DNA from: Acetobacteraceae bacterium H6797
Lineage (GTDB): Bacteria; Pseudomonadota; Alphaproteobacteria; Acetobacterales; Acetobacteraceae
DNA length: 64,000 nucleotides
Assembly (NCBI GenBank): GCA_015223225.1
Contig: JADFCQ010000006.1
Coordinates: 310,001 to 374,000 of the forward strand
Direction of reading: 5' to 3'
In this document: piece by piece, positions 47,676-56,754 of the stretch
Numbering within the stretch: the first letter of the stretch is position 1
How the letters are laid out: every line of letters starts with the position of its first letter
The notes under the pieces: model-generated
Told to the model about the DNA's origin: nothing
The model's database searches: none
Seen by the model: the letters and a program-made list of their open reading frames with translations, nothing else
Made by a program: the position numbers and the translations under genes

Positions 47676-49928
47676 TTACGTCGCCCGCGTCTTCCGGGTG
47701 CCGCTGCCGGGCTTGCTCCGGCGGGGCATTTTCTCGGCGGCGCGGGTGGCACGGGTGCCGACCTCGGGCACGGCGGCGGCGGCATTGCCCTTCTCGGCCT
47801 GGGCCTTGGCGGCCTCGGCGAAAATCCGCTCGATATCCCTGAGCCGGGCCGAGGCGCGGGCATTGAGCGGGCCGCCCGCACTGGTCACGCGCTTCACCTC
47901 GTCGAAACGCTGCTGGATCTCGGCGGCACGGGCGCCATCGAGCAGGCGCGGCAGGGTCTCCAGCGCCTCATGCGGGTCGATGAGCAGCATGAAGAACTGG
48001 TCGCGCAGGCTCTGCTTGAAGACCGGCAGGCTCATGCCGCCGCCTTCCTCGTCCTGCAACTGGGAGAGAAGCGCAAAGCTGCGCTCGTCGGTCGTCTGCT
48101 CGGCCAGGATGACGAAGGCGATGGCGCGCAGCACGGCCTCACGGGTGCCGCCTTTCGGGATGGCGGCTTTCAGTTCCTCGATGCGCCGCCTGAGGAATTC
48201 GCGATGCTCGTGCTCCTGCGCCGGGCGGCGGCGGGGCGCTTCGTCGAAGGCGACGCCTGCCATGGCCTGTAGCCAGGGCTGGCCGTAGACATTGAGGAAG
48301 ATAGCCTCCTGCATCGCATCCCGCCATTCGCGATACTGGTCGAGGCTCTTCTCGATGGCGTTGGCGACCTGCTCCTCGGCCTGGCGGAAGGGATTTTCCG
48401 CCGGCACGGCGCGGCGCATGCCCTGGGCCATGGCGCCGAGGAAGCTGAGCGGCAGCAGGGCCGGGTTGCGGTCGGAGAAGAAGCCGTAGGAGAGGCGAAG
48501 GGGGTGAAGATCGCGCAGCGCCTCGGCCATGCCCGGCGTCACCGAGGCGCGCACCATCGGCTGCAGGAAGCGGCGGTAGAGTTCGAGATTGATCTCCGAG
48601 ACGCGACGCGCGGTGGCGAAGCGCTGGTCGTCCTCGCGCGAGGGCTCAACGATGGCGCGGATATCGTCGAGATTGCGGGCGGCGAAGCGCAGCAGGTATC
48701 GCTCATCCTCGGTCTCGGGCCATTGCGAGATCTCGGCTTCGTAGAGGCCGGGCGGGAGGATGTCGATGAAGTCGATATTCGACGCGAATTCCTCATGCTC
48801 CTTCCGCGCCACCTTGGCGGAGACGAAAATGCCGAGATGGCCGATGCTTTCATGCACGGCATAGACGATGGTCTGCCCATGGGCGCGGATATCGTCGACA
48901 TCCGCATAGAGATCGGTGATCCAGCCCAGGGCCTGGGGCGGCGGGGTGATATTGTCGCCCCGCGAGCAGAAGACGACGATCGGCGAGCGGATACGGCGAA
49001 GGTCCACGCGCTCGCCATCCTCCAGCACCAGCTCGGCCGTGGCGAGGCGATTGCCGATGAAGAGATTGTCGGCGATGAACTGCATCTCATTGGCATTGAG
49101 CAGGACGTGATTATTCCACCACCGCTCGAAGCCGAGATAGCGCTCGGGCTCGGTATCGATATGGGCGAGCAGGTTATACTGCTTTTTCCAGAACGTATTG
49201 GCCGGGTCGAGATTCTCGAAATTGGAGACGAGCCAGCTGCCGTCGAAAATGCCGTGGCCGAGATCCCCGGCGAGCGCCGTCATCCAGGACCCGCCGAGCA
49301 GGCCGCCGAGATAGCGCATGGGCGCGAAGCCCCGCCAGCCGGCCCAATAGGAGAGCGGGGCGCCGGCGATGATGATGGGGCCGAAGAGCTCCGGGCGCAG
49401 GGCGGCGCCGATCATGATCTGCCAGCCCGCCTGGCAATTGCCGATGACCACCGGCTTTCCCTCGGCCTGGGGATGGGCGGCGATGACATGCTCGAGGAAG
49501 GCGGCCTCGGCGCGCACCACGTCGGTCACGGTCTGGCCCGGCACCGGCTGGGGCAGGAAGCTCAGGAAGTAGCAGCTATGGCCCGCCCGCAGCGCGACGC
49601 CGATCTCACTATCGGGCTTGAAGCCGCCGATGCCCGGGCCGTGCCCCGCCCGAGGGTCCACCACCACGAAGGGGCGCTTCACCGGGTCGATCGTGACGCC
49701 CGGCGGGGGGACGATGCGCAACAGGCTGTAATTGACCGGGCGCGGCAGGGTGGCGCCGTCCAGGACCACTTCTGAATCGAAGCTCAGCACGCTGGGCGCG
49801 TGCTTCTCCAGATGCTCGTGATACTGGTTCCCGCGCTGGCGCAGCACGTCGAGGAAGAGGATGTTCCGCTGAGCGAGGCCGATACTGTAATCCAGCCAGT
49901 CCCGAGTAAGCGCGAAAGGGTCGGTCAC
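47676..49928 (-). CDS. DUF3141 protein, poly-3-hydroxyalkanoate-synthase-like
   Basis: A 750-residue protein of the DUF3141 family, with an N-terminal alpha/beta hydrolase domain resembling PhaC. The nucleophile elbow is VVIGNCQAGWQIM with Cys165, in the manner of the PHA synthase GxCxG box; candidates for the acid and base are SRGDNITPP and HESIGHLGIF. The first 90 residues include DWLDYSIGLAQRNILFLDVLRQRGNQYHEH, like PhaC N-termini. A helical C-terminal region and a basic tail ending RRSKPGSGTRKTRAT follow. Start is GTG at 49928 after GGAGGAGAG. It may process hydroxyalkanoates or act at granules; real polymerase activity is unproven. Confidence 0.85.
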   Translation of the reverse strand: MTDPFALTRDWLDYSIGLAQRNILFLDVLRQRGNQYHEHLEKHAPSVLSFDSEVVLDGATLPRPVNYSLLRIVPPPGVTIDPVKRPFVVVDPRAGHGPGIGGFKPDSEIGVALRAGHSCYFLSFLPQPVPGQTVTDVVRAEAAFLEHVIAAHPQAEGKPVVIGNCQAGWQIMIGAALRPELFGPIIIAGAPLSYWAGWRGFAPMRYLGGLLGGSWMTALAGDLGHGIFDGSWLVSNFENLDPANTFWKKQYNLLAHIDTEPERYLGFERWWNNHVLLNANEMQFIADNLFIGNRLATAELVLEDGERVDLRRIRSPIVVFCSRGDNITPPPQALGWITDLYADVDDIRAHGQTIVYAVHESIGHLGIFVSAKVARKEHEEFASNIDFIDILPPGLYEAEISQWPETEDERYLLRFAARNLDDIRAIVEPSREDDQRFATARRVSEINLELYRRFLQPMVRASVTPGMAEALRDLHPLRLSYGFFSDRNPALLPLSFLGAMAQGMRRAVPAENPFRQAEEQVANAIEKSLDQYREWRDAMQEAIFLNVYGQPWLQAMAGVAFDEAPRRRPAQEHEHREFLRRRIEELKAAIPKGGTREAVLRAIAFVILAEQTTDERSFALLSQLQDEEGGGMSLPVFKQSLRDQFFMLLIDPHEALETLPRLLDGARAAEIQQRFDEVKRVTSAGGPLNARASARLRDIERIFAEAAKAQAEKGNAAAAVPEVGTRATRAAEKMPRRSKPGSGTRKTRAT

Positions 49929-50035
49929 AAGTCTCTCCTCCGGGGCTCGTCACCAGAGTAACGCCCGGTAAAGCCCCCCAAAAGCAGCGGGTTTTGCAGG
50001 CCTCGGTCACGACCAGGCGATAATGCCGCCAGCGG

Positions 50036-50054
50036 CGCCAAGGTTACATTGGCG
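50036..50054. promoter_or_regulatory. Inverted repeat upstream of the adenine deaminase gene
   Basis: CGCCAA (50036-50041) and TTGGCG (50049-50054) are separated by seven bases, 64 bases upstream of the ade start. It has operator-like 6-7-6 geometry. No regulator gene is adjacent, so this is a weak candidate. Confidence 0.35.
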
Positions 50055-50117
50055 TGGCTATTGCTTGCCTCCTTGGCCACGGCGCGGCAGGCAGCGGTGT
50101 CCCAAGGTCGAGTTATC

Positions 50118-51989
50118 ATGACGAATACAGAAAAACCCGCCGATCTCCTCATCGATGCCGCGCAGGAAGTGGCCATTCGCCAGGATCTGACCCTGGTGGC
50201 GCTGGGAAAGCGCCCGGCCGATGTGGCACTGCGCGTGGGCCGGCTGCTGGACGTGCATACGCGCAGCTGGCTGCATGACCAGGAAATCATCATTCACGGC
50301 CGGCGCATCGCCTGGGTCGGCCCTGCCGGCGGTTATCGGGGCGAAGTGAAGCGCCGCGTGCATGAGCCCGATCTGGCGGCCGTGCCGGGCTTCGGCGAGG
50401 TGCATAAGCATATCGAAAGCTCGCACCTGACCCCGGAATGGGAGGCGGCGCTCGTCCTGCCGCGCGGCAATACCTGGACCTGCGAGGCGAGCCACGAATT
50501 CTCCAATGTGGACGGGGCGCATAACCTCGCCTTCTGGCTGGAAGCCCGGCGCCAGGGCTCGCCGCTGAAGATCTTCCCCCTCCCCGGCTCGGCCGTGCCC
50601 CCCACCGCCTATGAATGGGGCGGCGGCTGGTTCGGGCATGACGAGCAGCAGGCTTTCATGCGCGAGAGCCTCATGGTCGCCGGGCTGGACGAGGTCATGG
50701 ACTGGCCCGCGGTCTGGAACCCGGAAAACCCCTCCTATAAGCGGCTCTGGGGCATGATCCAGGCCACTTTCGCCCAGCGCGGCGTGGTCGAGGGCCATGG
50801 CGCGGGGCTGCGGGAGGCCCATGAGATCAACGCCTTCGCCGCCGCCGGCCTCGCCTCCGACCATGAGGCCTGGACGCCGGAGGAGGTGATGGAGAAGCTT
50901 CGGCGCGGCATCTTCACCGAGATCCGGCCCCATTCCATGGATCAGGTGATCCCCTGGCTGTTGGAGCAGGGGCTGGCGGATTGGACTCAGGTGGCCTTCA
51001 CCACCGATGACCGCAGCGCCTTCGACACCATCCGCCTCGGGGCGACGGACCATAATGCGCGGGTCGCGATCAAGCACGGGCTCGCGCCCGAGATCGCCAT
51101 CCAGTGCATCACCATCAACCCCGCGCGGCATATGCGGCTCACCCCCTGGGTCGGCAGCATCGCGCCGGGGCGGTTCGCGGATGTGGTGCTGCTCTCGGAT
51201 GTGCCGGGCCTGACCATCGCCAAGGTCTGGGCCGATGGCATGCCGGTGGGCGAAGGCACGGCCTATACCGGACCCATGCCGCGCATCGCCTGGCCGGGCT
51301 GGGCGACCGACACGGTGAAGATCGACCGCGAGATCACCGCCGAGGATTTCCGCATCCCGGCCGAGGCGGGCCGCGAGACCATGAACGCCGCCTTGCTGCG
51401 CCCGTTCCACTGGAATGACGAATTCATCACCATGGAACTGCCCGTGGCCGATGGCGCCGTGCAGCGGGACCCGGCGCGGAACGTGACCAAATTCGCCATC
51501 GTCGACCGCTTTTCCGGCGAGGGGCGGACCTCGAAGATGTTCTGGCTCGGCTGCGGGCCGCGGACGCCGGGCACGGCCCTCGCCTGCTCCGTCGCGCATG
51601 ACAAGCACAATATCTGGGCCGTCGGCTCCTGCGACGCCGCCATGGCCAAGGCGGTGAACGCGCTGCGGGCGATCGGCGGCGGCTGGGCGCTGGTGCGCGA
51701 GGGCGAGCTGGTCGCGACGGTGCGCTACGAGGTGGGCGGGCTCATGACCTGCCGCCCGCCGGAGGAGCTGAATGCCGAAATGGCGGCCCTCTATGCCGAG
51801 GGCGAGAAGGTAGAGTGGATGTATGAGCCCACTTTCCATCCTCGCTGGTTTCCCGGTTTCCCGGAGCGGCTGATTTTCGCGACGCTCACCTGCGCGCCCT
51901 GGCGCTGGGTGCTGGTCGCGCCCTGCGAGCAGGCGCCGCTGGGCTTCGTGCATGTGCAAACGGGCCAGACGCATCCGGTTGTCTGGTGA
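50118..51989 (+). CDS. ade: Adenine deaminase
   Basis: A 623-residue metal-dependent amidohydrolase converting adenine to hypoxanthine and ammonia. Start ATG at 50118 (MTNTEKPADLLIDAAQEVAIRQD); AAGG lies ten bases upstream. The metal site is GFGEVHKHIESSHLTPEWEAA near residue 97, with the HxH pair and HIESS conserved although the usual GFIDAHVHIESS reads GEVHKH; VEGHGAGL, ASDHEAWTPEEVMEKLRRG and FTTDDRSAFD match Ade. The C-terminal domain (TAEDFRIPAE, FAIVDRFSGEGRT, VAHDKHNIWAVG, IGGGWALVREGELVA) is also typical. It is followed by a purine permease gene, forming an adenine salvage/catabolic unit. Confidence 0.93.
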   Translation: MTNTEKPADLLIDAAQEVAIRQDLTLVALGKRPADVALRVGRLLDVHTRSWLHDQEIIIHGRRIAWVGPAGGYRGEVKRRVHEPDLAAVPGFGEVHKHIESSHLTPEWEAALVLPRGNTWTCEASHEFSNVDGAHNLAFWLEARRQGSPLKIFPLPGSAVPPTAYEWGGGWFGHDEQQAFMRESLMVAGLDEVMDWPAVWNPENPSYKRLWGMIQATFAQRGVVEGHGAGLREAHEINAFAAAGLASDHEAWTPEEVMEKLRRGIFTEIRPHSMDQVIPWLLEQGLADWTQVAFTTDDRSAFDTIRLGATDHNARVAIKHGLAPEIAIQCITINPARHMRLTPWVGSIAPGRFADVVLLSDVPGLTIAKVWADGMPVGEGTAYTGPMPRIAWPGWATDTVKIDREITAEDFRIPAEAGRETMNAALLRPFHWNDEFITMELPVADGAVQRDPARNVTKFAIVDRFSGEGRTSKMFWLGCGPRTPGTALACSVAHDKHNIWAVGSCDAAMAKAVNALRAIGGGWALVREGELVATVRYEVGGLMTCRPPEELNAEMAALYAEGEKVEWMYEPTFHPRWFPGFPERLIFATLTCAPWRWVLVAPCEQAPLGFVHVQTGQTHPVVW

Positions 51990-52005
51990 GGGTGAGAGAG
52001 AAGCG

Positions 52006-53361
52006 ATGAGCAGCACAGCCGCGCCCAAGGGCGCGATGGACCGGTATTTCAAGCTGAGCGAGCGGGGCAGTTCGCTGCGGCAGGAGGTGATCGCGGGCAT
52101 CACCACCTTCGCCGCCATGGCCTATATCATCGCGGTGAACCCCGCGATCATGTCCCAGGCAGGGATGGACCGGGGCGATCTGGTGATCGCGACGGCGTTG
52201 GCCGCGATTTTCGGCAGCGTGATGATGGGCCTGGCCGCGAACCTGCCGCTGGCGGTGGCGCCGGCCATGGGCTCCAACGTCATCTTCGCCTTCATCTTGG
52301 TGAAGCAGATGGGCGTGCCCTGGCAGGGGGCACTGGCCATGGTGGCCTTCACCGGCGTCATCTTCCTCCTCCTCAGCGTGACGCGGCTGCGCGAGAAGGT
52401 GGCGCGCGACGTGCCGGAAGTGCTGAAGGTGGGCATCAGCGCGGCAGTGGGCGCCTTCATCGTCTTCATCGCGCTGCGCGGGGCGGGTTTCGTGGTGGCC
52501 AACCCCTCGACGCTGATCGCCATGGGCTCGCTGAAACAGCCGGCTGTGCTGCTGACGCTGGTGGGCATCCTGCTCACCCCCGTCCTGGTGGCGCGGCGCG
52601 TGCCGGGGGCGCTGGTGATCTCCATCGCGGCGCTGACCATCATCGGCTTCTTCGTGCCGCTGCCGAACGGGCAGATGATGACGCGGGCGCCGGAGAGCAT
52701 CTTCGCCTGGCCGCATTGGCCGGCCAGCACCTTCATGGCGCTCGATTTCTCCTATCTCTTCACGCATTTCTTCGTGGTGCTGCCGGTTCTCTTCTACTTC
52801 CTCTGCGGCGAGTTCTTCTCGACCCTGGCGACGCTGATTGGCGTGACGAGTGCCGCGGGGCTGCGGAAACCGGACGGCTCCATCCCCAATGCGACGGCGG
52901 CCTTCGTGACCGATGCGAGCGCCACCATCGTCGGGCCCGTGCTCGGAACCTCGGTCGTGACGGCCTATATCGAATCCGTCACTGGCGTGCAGGCCGGGGG
53001 GCGCACGGGGCTGACCTCGCTGGTCGTGGCAGCGGCCTTCGTGCTCTCGCTGGCGATCTGGCCGGTCTTCACCATCATCCCCGCGCAGGCCACCGCGCCG
53101 GCGCTGGTGGTGGTGGGCGTGCTGATGCTGCAGGGCGTGGCGCGGCTGGATATGACGGACCTGACCAACGCCGTCCCCGTGTCGCTCACCCTGTTGCTGA
53201 CGGTGCTGACCAACAACCTGATCAACGGCATGGCGCTGGGCACGCTCAGCTTCATCCTGCTCAACCTGGCGCTGGGGCGTGGGCGCGAGGTGACGGGCGT
53301 GGTCTGGGGCCTGGGGGTGATTTTCGTGGCCTATCTCGTGGTGATGGCGCGGTTCATGTGA
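52006..53361 (+). CDS. NCS2-family purine permease (adenine/hypoxanthine type)
   Basis: A 451-residue secondary transporter of the AzgA/AdeP branch of NCS2. It has about 12-14 helices; diagnostic segments are GITTFAAMAYIIAVNPAIMSQAGMD, ANLPLAVAPAMGSNVIFAFILV, VPEVLKVGISAAVGAFIVFIALRGAGFV, DASATIVGPVLGTSVVTAYIESVTGVQAGGRTGLTSLVV and TNNLINGMALGT. The SATIVGPVLGTS and ESVTGVQAGGRTG stretches are strongly conserved in adenine and guanine/hypoxanthine permeases. ATG at 52006 follows GAGAGAAG; the gene begins 16 bases after the ade stop, so uptake and deamination of adenine are coupled. Confidence 0.93.
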   Translation: MSSTAAPKGAMDRYFKLSERGSSLRQEVIAGITTFAAMAYIIAVNPAIMSQAGMDRGDLVIATALAAIFGSVMMGLAANLPLAVAPAMGSNVIFAFILVKQMGVPWQGALAMVAFTGVIFLLLSVTRLREKVARDVPEVLKVGISAAVGAFIVFIALRGAGFVVANPSTLIAMGSLKQPAVLLTLVGILLTPVLVARRVPGALVISIAALTIIGFFVPLPNGQMMTRAPESIFAWPHWPASTFMALDFSYLFTHFFVVLPVLFYFLCGEFFSTLATLIGVTSAAGLRKPDGSIPNATAAFVTDASATIVGPVLGTSVVTAYIESVTGVQAGGRTGLTSLVVAAAFVLSLAIWPVFTIIPAQATAPALVVVGVLMLQGVARLDMTDLTNAVPVSLTLLLTVLTNNLINGMALGTLSFILLNLALGRGREVTGVVWGLGVIFVAYLVVMARFM

Positions 53362-53418
53362 GGCGCAGGGGGCAATGTCCCCCTCCCGCTTCCTGCGGGG
53401 GCCCCTACATGAAAGGGG

Positions 53419-53628
53419 ATGAGCAAGAGCCCCTGCATCGATGTCTGTCGTTATGACGAGGATACCGACTGGTGCCTCGGCTGCGGCATGACCAAGCGCG
53501 AGAAGAAGGCCTTCAAGCGCGCCCCGGCCTATCGCGAGGTGATCTCGGCCTCGCTGCCCCCTCGCCTCGCCGCCCTGGCGGCAGAGGGGCATGCCATCGG
53601 CGAGGCGGCCCGGAAGAAGAAGCACTGA
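53419..53628 (+). CDS. DUF1289 small cysteine-rich protein
   Basis: A 69-residue protein of the DUF1289 family. The four-cysteine motif CIDVCRYDEDTDWCLGCGMT (residues 6-25) is complete and probably binds a metal. The rest is a basic helix. DUF1289 proteins are widespread in alphaproteobacteria and have unknown function. An AAAGGGG sequence lies directly before the ATG at 53419 with no spacer. It sits 57 bases after the purine permease; between them a GGGGG/CCCCC hairpin at about 53370-53385 lacks a T-run and may not end transcription. Confidence 0.85.
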   Translation: MSKSPCIDVCRYDEDTDWCLGCGMTKREKKAFKRAPAYREVISASLPPRLAALAAEGHAIGEAARKKKH

Positions 53629-53707
53629 TCCATCCGGAAGCGCCGGGCCGCAATATTGGCGCGGCGGGCGGGGCAGGCGAGAATGTGGGCTTCGGAGGAA
53701 GTGCCGC

Positions 53708-54610
53708 ATGTTGACCCTGCGCCAGATCGAGGTTTTTCGGGCCGTGCTGCGGGCGGGGACGCTGGTGGGCGCAGCGCGGCAATTGGGCATCGCGCAGCCG
53801 ACCGTCACGCGCATCCTCAAGCGGGTGGAGGACGTGGTCGGCCTGCCGCTTTTCGAGCGCAGCAAGGGGCGGCTCACGCCCACCGCCGAGGCGCGGCGCA
53901 TGCTGGGCGAGATCGAGCGCGCTTTCGAGGCATTGCATCACGCGATCGGCCGGGCGGCCCATGCGGCCACGGAGGGGAGCCGCTTCTGCGTCGGCGCCTC
54001 GCCCAGTCTGGGGCGGCTGCTGGTGCCGGAGGCCCTGGCGGCGCTGAGCCGGGCGCATCCCGGCCTGTCGCTCCAGCTCGACGTGCTTTCGGTGAGCCAG
54101 GTGGCCGCCTATCTCACCGAGGGGCCGGGCGAGGCGGTGGTCACGCTGTTTCCCCTCCAGCAGGCGGGCATCCATAGTGTGCGGGTGGGCAGCGGGGCGC
54201 TCGTCGCGCTGGTGCCGCGGGATTGGCCGCTCGCCGGGCAGGCGGCGCTGCGGCCGGAGGATCTTCAGGGCCAGCCGCTGGCCGTCTTCGGGGAGCATGC
54301 CGTGCATGGGCAGGCGGTGAATGCCTTCCTCGCCCAGGGCGGGGCGACGCCAGGGCAGCGGCATCTCGTGCGCTTCGCGGAATCGGCGGCGGCGCTGGCC
54401 GAGGCCGGGATCGCCATCGCGCTGATCGATGCCTTCAGCGCCATGGCCGTGCGGCGGGACCGGGTGGCGGTGCTGCCGACGACGGCGGAGCGGGGTTTCG
54501 AGGTCTATCTGCATCGGGTGATGGACCGGCTGCAGGCCCGCTTCACCCTGCCCTTCCAACAATTGCTCACCGAGGGCATCGCCCGGCTCGCCGCCAAGCC
54601 TATGCCCTGA
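53708..54610 (+). CDS. LysR-family transcriptional regulator
   Basis: A 300-residue LysR-type regulator. The winged helix-turn-helix is MLTLRQIEVFRAVLRAGTLVGAARQLGIAQPTVTRILKRVEDVVGLPLFERSKGRLTPTAEA. The effector domain begins about residue 90 (FCVGASPSLGRLLVPEALAALSRAHPG). GGAGGAAG lies seven bases before the ATG. It is in the same direction as a TctC receptor/dehydrogenase group 105 bases downstream, so it may regulate those genes; unlike classical LysR it is not divergent from them. A CAATATTG palindrome at 53651-53658 lies in its promoter region. Confidence 0.9.
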   Translation: MLTLRQIEVFRAVLRAGTLVGAARQLGIAQPTVTRILKRVEDVVGLPLFERSKGRLTPTAEARRMLGEIERAFEALHHAIGRAAHAATEGSRFCVGASPSLGRLLVPEALAALSRAHPGLSLQLDVLSVSQVAAYLTEGPGEAVVTLFPLQQAGIHSVRVGSGALVALVPRDWPLAGQAALRPEDLQGQPLAVFGEHAVHGQAVNAFLAQGGATPGQRHLVRFAESAAALAEAGIAIALIDAFSAMAVRRDRVAVLPTTAERGFEVYLHRVMDRLQARFTLPFQQLLTEGIARLAAKPMP

Positions 54611-54714
54611 AGCTATAGACCCAGGACGAGTTCGCCCTTGCCTGGAACGGCCGACGGAGGGCCAATGGCGCGGTAACCCGGCAGAAGCCGGATGTATGCT
54701 TTAGGGAAACGTCC

Positions 54715-55716
54715 ATGCCCCGTCATCACGGCCTGAGCCGCCGCGCCCTGCTGCGCGCCGGCGCCGGTTTCGGCCTCGCGGCCACCCTTCCCTCCTTCGC
54801 CTTCGCCCAGGGCGGTTCCGGCTGGCCGACGCGCTCGCCCACCATCATCGTGCCCTTCGCGGCCGGCGGCGGCGTGGATGTGGCGACGCGGCTCATCACC
54901 GACCGGGCCAGCGAGGCGCTGAGCAAGCGCTTCGTCATCGAGAACCGCGGCGGCGGCAGCACCATTCCGGCGACCCAGGCCGTGGTCCGCGCCCAGCCGG
55001 ATGGCTACACCATCCTCGCCGTGCCGACGACGACGGTGATCAACCCCGCCTTCCGCAACGACATTCCCTATGACTGGCAGTCCGAGCTGATGCCGGTGGG
55101 CCTGATCGCCAAGCTGCCCTTCGTGGTGGTGACGCGGAAGGATTCCACCGTGAAGGACATGAAGGCCCTGGCCGAGGCCAGCCGCCGCTCGGGCAATCCG
55201 CTCACCTTCGGATCGGGCGGCAGCGGCACGGTGGCGCATCTCGCGGGCGAGCTTTTCGGCCTGCGCAACGGCATCGAGACGCAGCATATCCCCTATCGCG
55301 GCGAGGCCCCGGCCCTGACCGACACCATCGCCGGCACGCTGGACGTCATGTTCTGCACCCTGGCCTCGGCGGCCGGGCAGATCGAGAACGGCTCGCTGCG
55401 CGCGCTGGCCGTGACGACGGCCGAGCGGGTGCCGAGCCTGCCGAATGTGCCGACCGTGTCCGAGCAGGGCTATCCCGGCTACGACGTTTCGGCCTGGGTC
55501 GCGCTGTCGGTGCCGCGCGGCACGCCGGCCGAGGTGGTTGCCACCATCAACCGCGCCTTCACCGAGGCCGTTCGTGAGGAGCCGCTGCGCGCCCAGCTCG
55601 GCAAGCTCGGCGCCGTGCCGGCGAGCAGCACGCCCGCCGAACTCGCGAGCTTCATGGATGGCGAGGCGAAGCTCTGGGCGAAGGTCGTGACCGACGCCAA
55701 GGTCCGGATGGAGTAA
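54715..55716 (+). CDS. TctC/Bug-family tripartite tricarboxylate-type solute-binding protein
   Basis: A 333-residue periplasmic receptor of the Bug family. The twin-arginine signal LSRRALLRAGAGFGLAATLPSFAFAQ is followed by the family pattern WPTRSPTIIVPFAAGGGVDVATRLITDRASEALSKRFVIENRGGG, then LNPAFRNDIPYDWQSELMPVGLIA-like segment, GSGTVAHLAGELFGLRNGIETQHIPYRG and a DVMFCTL strand. Such receptors capture carboxylates or related small molecules; most, as here, are orphans without linked TctAB. It precedes a zinc dehydrogenase and small hypothetical protein with tight spacing, so the ligand may be the dehydrogenase substrate. Confidence 0.92.
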   Translation: MPRHHGLSRRALLRAGAGFGLAATLPSFAFAQGGSGWPTRSPTIIVPFAAGGGVDVATRLITDRASEALSKRFVIENRGGGSTIPATQAVVRAQPDGYTILAVPTTTVINPAFRNDIPYDWQSELMPVGLIAKLPFVVVTRKDSTVKDMKALAEASRRSGNPLTFGSGGSGTVAHLAGELFGLRNGIETQHIPYRGEAPALTDTIAGTLDVMFCTLASAAGQIENGSLRALAVTTAERVPSLPNVPTVSEQGYPGYDVSAWVALSVPRGTPAEVVATINRAFTEAVREEPLRAQLGKLGAVPASSTPAELASFMDGEAKLWAKVVTDAKVRME

Positions 55717-55725
55717 CGCGCCCTC

Positions 55726-56754
55726 ATGCTCGCCCTGCGCAAGACAAAGCCCGCCCCCGGCCTGGAATTCGCCGACCTGCCCGAGCCTTCGCCCCAGCCG
55801 GGCGAGGTGCTGGTGCGGGTGGAGGCGGCCGGGATCTGCGGCACCGATGTGCATATCGACGAATGGACCGCCGGCTATGAGTCCATGACCGGCAATATGC
55901 CGGTGACCATCGGGCATGAATTCGCGGGGCGGGTCGTGGCTTTCGGCGAAGGCGCGATCGGCGTTGCCGAGGGGCAGCGCGTCACCGTCCGGCCCTCGAC
56001 GGTCTGCGGGCGATGCGCGGCCTGCGCGGGGGGCAACCCGGATGGCTGCACCGCGCGGCGGGGCATCGGCATCGGGCGGGATGGCGCCTTCACCTCGCTG
56101 GTGCGGGTGCCGTCGCTGAATTGCGTCGCGGTGCCGGAGGGGCTGGATGCGGAACTGGCGGCGATGACCGAGCCGCTCAGCGTCTCGATGCATGCGGCGG
56201 ACCTCGCCGATATCCGCCCCGGCCAGCGCGTGCTGGTGCTGGGGCCGGGGCCCATCGGGCTCGGCATCGCGGCCTTCGCCGCCTCGGCGGGGGCGGAAGT
56301 GGTGCTGGCGGGGGTGAGTGACGCGCCCCGCCTGGCGACGGCGCGGGAGGTCGGCGGCTTCCATTGCATCGACCTCGCCGGGACGAGCCTGCCCGAGGCG
56401 CTGGCCTCCATCGGCCAGGGCCAGGCTTTCGACGCGGTGATCGAGGCGGCCGGTGTCGCCGCGGCCGTCGAGACGGGGCTGAAGCAGCTTCGCAAGGGCG
56501 GGCGCTTCGTGGTGGCGGGGATTCACGCCCGGCCCGCGCCCATCGACCTGACGAGCCTGGTGCGGATGGAGCAGACCATCCATGGGGCCTATCGGGCGCC
56601 CATCAGTGACTGGCCGCGCGTAATCGCCTTCCTGACTCGCAATGCCGAGATGATGCGGCGGATGATCACCCATCGCCTGCCCCTGGCCGAGGCGATGGAG
56701 GGCTTCGCGCTCTCCCGGCGCCGGCAGGCGAGCAAGGTGATCCTGCTGCCATGA
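55726..56754 (+). CDS. Zinc-containing alcohol/polyol dehydrogenase
   Basis: A 342-residue medium-chain dehydrogenase. Catalytic zinc ligands are Cys in AAGICGTDVHIDEW near residue 38 and GHEFAGRVV (His/Glu); the structural zinc lobe CGRCAACAGGNPDGC has all four cysteines. The nucleotide-binding motif is VLGPGPIGLGIAAFAASAG. Similar to threonine, sorbitol or butanediol dehydrogenases; substrate unknown. It starts nine bases after the TctC receptor gene and overlaps the following hypothetical gene by four bases. Confidence 0.9.
   Translation: MLALRKTKPAPGLEFADLPEPSPQPGEVLVRVEAAGICGTDVHIDEWTAGYESMTGNMPVTIGHEFAGRVVAFGEGAIGVAEGQRVTVRPSTVCGRCAACAGGNPDGCTARRGIGIGRDGAFTSLVRVPSLNCVAVPEGLDAELAAMTEPLSVSMHAADLADIRPGQRVLVLGPGPIGLGIAAFAASAGAEVVLAGVSDAPRLATAREVGGFHCIDLAGTSLPEALASIGQGQAFDAVIEAAGVAAAVETGLKQLRKGGRFVVAGIHARPAPIDLTSLVRMEQTIHGAYRAPISDWPRVIAFLTRNAEMMRRMITHRLPLAEAMEGFALSRRRQASKVILLP

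Noticed and set aside
50058-52118. Minus-strand frame of 686 codons opposite adenine deaminase
   Set aside because: His/Arg/Gly-rich low-complexity product typical of a shadow.
53370-53386. GGGGG/CCCCC hairpin after the purine permease considered as terminator
   Set aside because: No T-run on either strand and a short stem, so I did not list it as a terminator.
51886-53901. Minus-strand frame of 671 codons opposite the purine permease
   Set aside because: Charged repeats of His, Arg, Gln and Glu from antisense of hydrophobic codons; not a gene.
54613-56673. Minus-strand frame of 686 codons opposite TctC and dehydrogenase
   Set aside because: No domains and spans two unrelated supported genes.
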